64,000 nucleotides of DNA from an uncultured Bacteroidales bacterium (GTDB lineage: Bacteria > Bacteroidota > Bacteroidia > Bacteroidales > Paludibacteraceae), in assembly GCA_945921355.1 (NCBI GenBank), contig CAMEKM010000001.1, positions 49,853 to 113,852 on the forward strand, given 5' to 3'. A program made the position numbers and the translations under genes. Position 1 is the stretch's first letter. Each line of letters opens with the position of its first letter. Under the pieces are notes generated by a model. It searched no databases, had not been told where the DNA came from, and saw only the letters and a program-made list of their open reading frames with translations. Below, one piece after another: positions 61,268-64,000 of this stretch.

Positions 61268-62011
61268 ATGGCAAAATTACAAAGTTCATTTAAGAATATG
61301 TTGCTATCGCTGACGCTCATCGCGTTGGTGGCTGCGGCTGCTTTGGCTGGTGTGTATATGCTGACCACGGCACCTATCGAGGAAGCCAAAGTGGCTAAGC
61401 AACAGAGCGCTATCATGCAAGTGCTTCCTGAGATGGAAGGCATAACTATCGCTGAGGCAGAAGAGGTGAATGGTATCACTCTGCACAAAGCGTATGTAGG
61501 CGAAGAGTGGGTAGGTACTGCCGTTGAGGCAAGCACCGAGGGCAACATGAACATGCCTTTTGGTGGCACCTTCCGACTCATGGTAGGTTTTGATAATGTA
61601 GGTAATGTGGTTCGCTATGTGGTGTTGGAGCAAGCCGAGACTCCTGGTCTGGGTGCGCAGATGAGCACATGGTTCTGCAACCCTGACAAACCAAAATCCA
61701 ATATCTTGGGTAAGAACCCTGCTACGACCAACTTCAGTGTAAGCAAAGACGGTGGCGATATTGATGCTATCACCGCATCAACCATCACCTCGCGCGCGTT
61801 CCTTGAAGTAGTAGTCAAAGCATACAACGGTATCGCACAACAACCTATGCCAATCGAGGCAGTGAGTAGTGCAACACAATTACATGAGGAAAACGTGGTA
61901 GTTGAAGAAGATACTACTGGTAGAAAAAACTGCAAAGAACGTGGTAGAGAAAACTGCAAAGAACGTGGTCGTTGTAAAAACAATAATGTTCAGGAAGGAG
62001 GCCAACAATGA
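61268..62011 (+). CDS. rnfG: Rnf complex subunit RnfG
   Basis: 247 aa from MAKLQSSFKNM (61268). One N-terminal membrane helix, then the periplasmic FMN-binding domain; DAITASTITS is the covalent flavin motif, in a variant form (usually SGATxT). The start is set by an AGGAGG at 61254-61259, rare in this window. The C-terminal tail holds tandem GRKNCKER / GRENCKER units encoded by about 24-bp repeats, adding two or three cysteines absent from most RnfG. Overlaps rnfE by 4 bp. Confidence 0.94.
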   Translation: MAKLQSSFKNMLLSLTLIALVAAAALAGVYMLTTAPIEEAKVAKQQSAIMQVLPEMEGITIAEAEEVNGITLHKAYVGEEWVGTAVEASTEGNMNMPFGGTFRLMVGFDNVGNVVRYVVLEQAETPGLGAQMSTWFCNPDKPKSNILGKNPATTNFSVSKDGGDIDAITASTITSRAFLEVVVKAYNGIAQQPMPIEAVSSATQLHEENVVVEEDTTGRKNCKERGRENCKERGRCKNNNVQEGGQQ

Positions 62012-62598
62012 AAAATAAAGCATTAAACACCGTATTGAACGGTATCTTGCGCGAGAACCCAGTATTCGCTCTCGTGCTCGGTATGTGTCCTACCTTGGCG
62101 ACTACCACTTCTGCTATCAATGGTATGTCTATGGGACTCGCTACCACTTTCGTGCTTATCTGCTCGAATGTGGTGATTTCACTCTTGAAGAATTTGATTC
62201 CCAACAAAGTGCGTATCCCTGCGTTCATCGTGGTGATTGCTACTTTCGTGACGATGGTGCAACTCTTGATGCAAGCCTATCTGCCTGCTATTTATGAAGT
62301 ACTTGGATTGTTCATTCCGCTGATTGTAGTGAACTGTATCGTACTTGGTCGTGCAGAGGCATTTGCAGCGAAGAACAATGTTGGCTTGTCTGCTTTGGAC
62401 GGTCTGGGTATGGGTCTTGGTTTTACGCTGGCATTGACATTGATTGGTGCCGTGCGTGAGTTGCTGGGTACAGGTTGTGTCTTCGGACTGAACCTCTACA
62501 GCGAGACTTATGGTATGCTCATCTTCGTATTGGCACCAGGTGCCTTCATCGTATTGGGCTACTTGATGGCATTAGTACAAAAACTGCTGAAGAAGTAA
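62008..62598 (+). CDS. rnfE: Rnf complex subunit RnfE
   Basis: 196 aa, six membrane helices, homologous to RnfA and NqrD. GMCPTLATTTSAINGMSMGLA contains the Cys that, with that of RnfA, binds a 2Fe-2S centre inside the membrane. AGGAGG lies at 61996-62001, 6 bp before the ATG. Confidence 0.95.
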   Translation: MKNKALNTVLNGILRENPVFALVLGMCPTLATTTSAINGMSMGLATTFVLICSNVVISLLKNLIPNKVRIPAFIVVIATFVTMVQLLMQAYLPAIYEVLGLFIPLIVVNCIVLGRAEAFAAKNNVGLSALDGLGMGLGFTLALTLIGAVRELLGTGCVFGLNLYSETYGMLIFVLAPGAFIVLGYLMALVQKLLKK

Positions 62599-62604
62599 AA
62601 ACAG

Positions 62605-62770
62605 ATCGGCGCGATGCGCCTGTAGATGGTAGTTCGGGCTGAAGCCCTTGTAGTTCGCCACGTAGTGGCTGTAGTTGACAGACTACAACGAGCGCAGCGA
62701 AGTGAACTACAGCGAGTGAAACGAGCGATCTACAGTGAGCAAAGCGAACGATCTATAGTGAAACGATCTA
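62605..62770. repeat. palindrome-TGTAG modular repeat between rnfE and rnfA
   Basis: GGCGCGATGCGCC-TGTAG, GGGCTGAAGCCC-TTGTAG and GCCACGTAGTGGC-TGTAG follow each other, then GAGCGCAGCGAAGTGAAC-like units. It splits the rnf operon by 187 bp without a terminator. Confidence 0.8.
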
Positions 62771-62785
62771 AATTCAAAAAGAATT

Positions 62786-63379
62786 ATGGTATATTTCTTG
62801 ATATTTATCTCTGCGATATTCGTGAATAATATCGTATTGAGCCAGTTCTTGGGTATCTGTCCATTTTTGGGCGTAAGTAAGAAAATCAATACTGCGCTGG
62901 GTATGGGTGCTGCCGTATTGTTTGTCATGACCTTGGCAACCTTGGTAACGTACCTTTTGCAACAACTATTGAACGCATGGGGCTTGGGCTTCTTGCAGAC
63001 CATCTTGTTTATCTTGGTGATTGCAGCTTTGGTGCAGATGATTGAGATTATCTTGAAGAAGATTTCTCCATCCTTGTACCAAGCATTGGGTGTCTTCTTG
63101 CCATTGATTACGACCAACTGCTGTCTGCTTGGTGTGGCAATCATGGTAGCCAGCGGCACATATAAGTTGCCTATGGGCGCAGAGCCAGGTCTATTGACAG
63201 GTATGTTGTTTGCTATCGCAACGGCTATTGGTTTTGCGTTGGCATTGGTATTGTTCGCAGGTATGCGCGAGCAATTGGCATTAGCTAAAGTGCCAAAAGC
63301 TATGCAAGGTACACCTATCGCCCTTTTGACCGCCGGCCTCTTGGCTATGGCATTCATGGGCTTCAGCGGCGTGGTATAA
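62786..63379 (+). CDS. rnfA: Rnf complex subunit RnfA
   Basis: 197 aa, six membrane helices. FVNNIVLSQFLGICPFLGVSKK carries the Cys that pairs with RnfE. Last gene of the operon, followed by a terminator. Confidence 0.96.
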   Translation: MVYFLIFISAIFVNNIVLSQFLGICPFLGVSKKINTALGMGAAVLFVMTLATLVTYLLQQLLNAWGLGFLQTILFILVIAALVQMIEIILKKISPSLYQALGVFLPLITTNCCLLGVAIMVASGTYKLPMGAEPGLLTGMLFAIATAIGFALALVLFAGMREQLALAKVPKAMQGTPIALLTAGLLAMAFMGFSGVV

Positions 63380-63401
63380 TCCTGCTAAATGTATATCTCT
63401 A

Positions 63402-63435
63402 CAAAAAAGCACTTACTCATGTAGGTGCTTTTTTG
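63402..63435 (+). terminator. terminator of the rnf operon
   Basis: AAAAAAGCAC ... GTGCTTTTTT with an inner TAC/GTA pair; T-run continues. Confidence 0.9.
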
Positions 63436-63509
63436 TTGTTATTATGCCCGTTGTGCTGTATAGGGTAGGCACTACCGCCAATTGTATGAAGTATTGGAAT
63501 ATAGCCCTC

Positions 63510-63590
63510 TAAAAAGGTTGACTTTTTTCCTAAAAAAGTGGACTGCCCTCCTAAAAAGGTTGACTCATTTCCTGAAACTGTTGACTTATC
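63510..63590. repeat. four direct repeats, exact 21-bp period
   Basis: GTTGACT (once GTGGACT) starts at 63517, 63538, 63559 and 63580. The unit is CTAAAAAGGTTGACT plus a variable 6 bp ending TTCC. The array is 40 bp upstream of a promoter, the same plan as 4885-4980. Confidence 0.88.
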
Positions 63591-63628
63591 TGTTTTTAAA
63601 CAAAAAACGCCCCAAAAAGCGATTTTTC

Positions 63629-63659
63629 TTGCTCAATTCAAAATAATTCACTACCTTTG
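63629..63659 (+). promoter_or_regulatory. promoter at the right edge
   Basis: TTG (63629-63631), 20 bp, TACCTTTG (63652-63659). Confidence 0.75.
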
Positions 63660-63708
63660 CGGTCAATTACTGAGTTATCACTCAATAGGATCTGTAGGAA
63701 TAGAAGTT

Positions 63709-63972
63709 ATGACCTTAAAAGGACTCTGCAAATATTACATTAGTTGTATAGCCTTAGAAAGCAATACTACATTCCGAGCTTCTATGAAAGACGAAAAATC
63801 CTTCATAACTCTGCCTTGGATAAACGACTATGCATTAAAGAAACCTGAGATAGGTGCGTTCTTGCGAGGCAACAAAGACAAGGAAATGGATTTACTGATC
63901 GGTTATCCTGTATTGAAAATAAATCATTTCCTTTCTCCATTATTTAGGCGTATAGGTCAAATATTAGGCTGA
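63709..63972 (+). CDS. short hypothetical protein at the right edge
   Basis: 87 aa from ATG 63709 (MTLKGLCKYYISC), about 45 nt after the expected transcript start. The frame is open further up to 63538, but that part crosses the promoter and repeats. No family recognised; Lys-rich and hydrophilic with no signal peptide. It ends before the window does, and no frame continues its sequence, so it may be complete or the head of a broken gene. Confidence 0.5.
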   Translation: MTLKGLCKYYISCIALESNTTFRASMKDEKSFITLPWINDYALKKPEIGAFLRGNKDKEMDLLIGYPVLKINHFLSPLFRRIGQILG

Positions 63973-64000
63973 AACCTCTGTAAATGTCTGATACTTATAG

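Noticed and set aside
63538..63708. N-terminal extension of the right-edge ORF
   Set aside because: It crosses the 21-bp array and the promoter, upstream of the expected transcript start.

Overview
The window reads as chromosomal DNA of an anaerobic member of the Bacteroidales. Evidence: promoters of the Bacteroidetes type (TTG, then almost always exactly 20 bp, then TAnnTTTG), almost no Shine-Dalgarno sequences, a SusC/SusD locus, three secreted proteins with type IX secretion (T9SS) C-terminal signals, a complete Rnf complex, and a tmRNA tag (GNNTVALAA) close to known Bacteroidales tags. Base composition is roughly mid-40s % G+C by eye. The T9SS signals and C-terminal style suggest a Paludibacteraceae/Porphyromonadaceae-like lineage rather than Bacteroides itself, but genus cannot be fixed from the sequence.

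Layout. 1-5 kb: left-edge defence-type island with a C5-cytosine methyltransferase overlapping a GHKL ATPase that runs off the window, then an AAA_14/DUF4143 ATPase with a 32-bp-period repeat array upstream. 5.8-17.5 kb: an alpha-glucan utilisation locus: secreted T9SS protein, SusC, SusD and GH97 on the minus strand, divergent from a GH87-type alpha-glucanase and a SusR-like sensor/activator. 17.7-26.6 kb: htpG, then tetR-tolC-MFP-RND and a PII-like partner. 26.7-31 kb: glycerate kinase, M6 protease, tRNA-Arg(ACG), YqiA-like hydrolase, a hypothetical gene. 31-35 kb: a second DUF4143 ATPase lodged between leuS and a duplicated leuS 3' end, preceded by a 22-bp-period array. 35-44 kb: agmatine deiminase-family protein with a long extra C-terminus, transketolase, DUF6452/DUF6048 pair, secreted nuclease, tmRNA. 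44-56 kb: YfhO and two envelope-glycan blocks (thiL-GT4-kdsC; ispD, asparagine-synthase/cytidylyltransferase fusion, licD, GT4, GT2) separated by a split hipBST toxin-antitoxin module on the same strand. 57-63.4 kb: rseC-rnfBCDGEA. Right edge: another 21-bp-period array with a promoter and a short unknown ORF.

How the parts work together: the GH87/GH97/SusCD/SusR set would bind, cut, import and sense an alpha-glucan (alpha-1,3-linked or mixed, inferred from GH87). The glycan cluster likely builds a phospho-polyol-decorated surface polymer. Rnf couples ferredoxin oxidation to NAD reduction and ion export.

Most unusual features: (1) the DUF4143 ATPase at the leuS 3' end flanked by an ~90-bp direct duplication containing the LeuRS tail and terminator, with only synonymous differences; (2) direct-repeat arrays of exact period (32x3, 22x4, 21x4) at both ATPases and at the right edge; (3) palindrome-containing repeat insertions inside two unrelated genes (ispD and rseC); (4) several families of modular intergenic repeats, including three 11-bp-period arrays, some of which also make up gene starts, stops and C-terminal tails.
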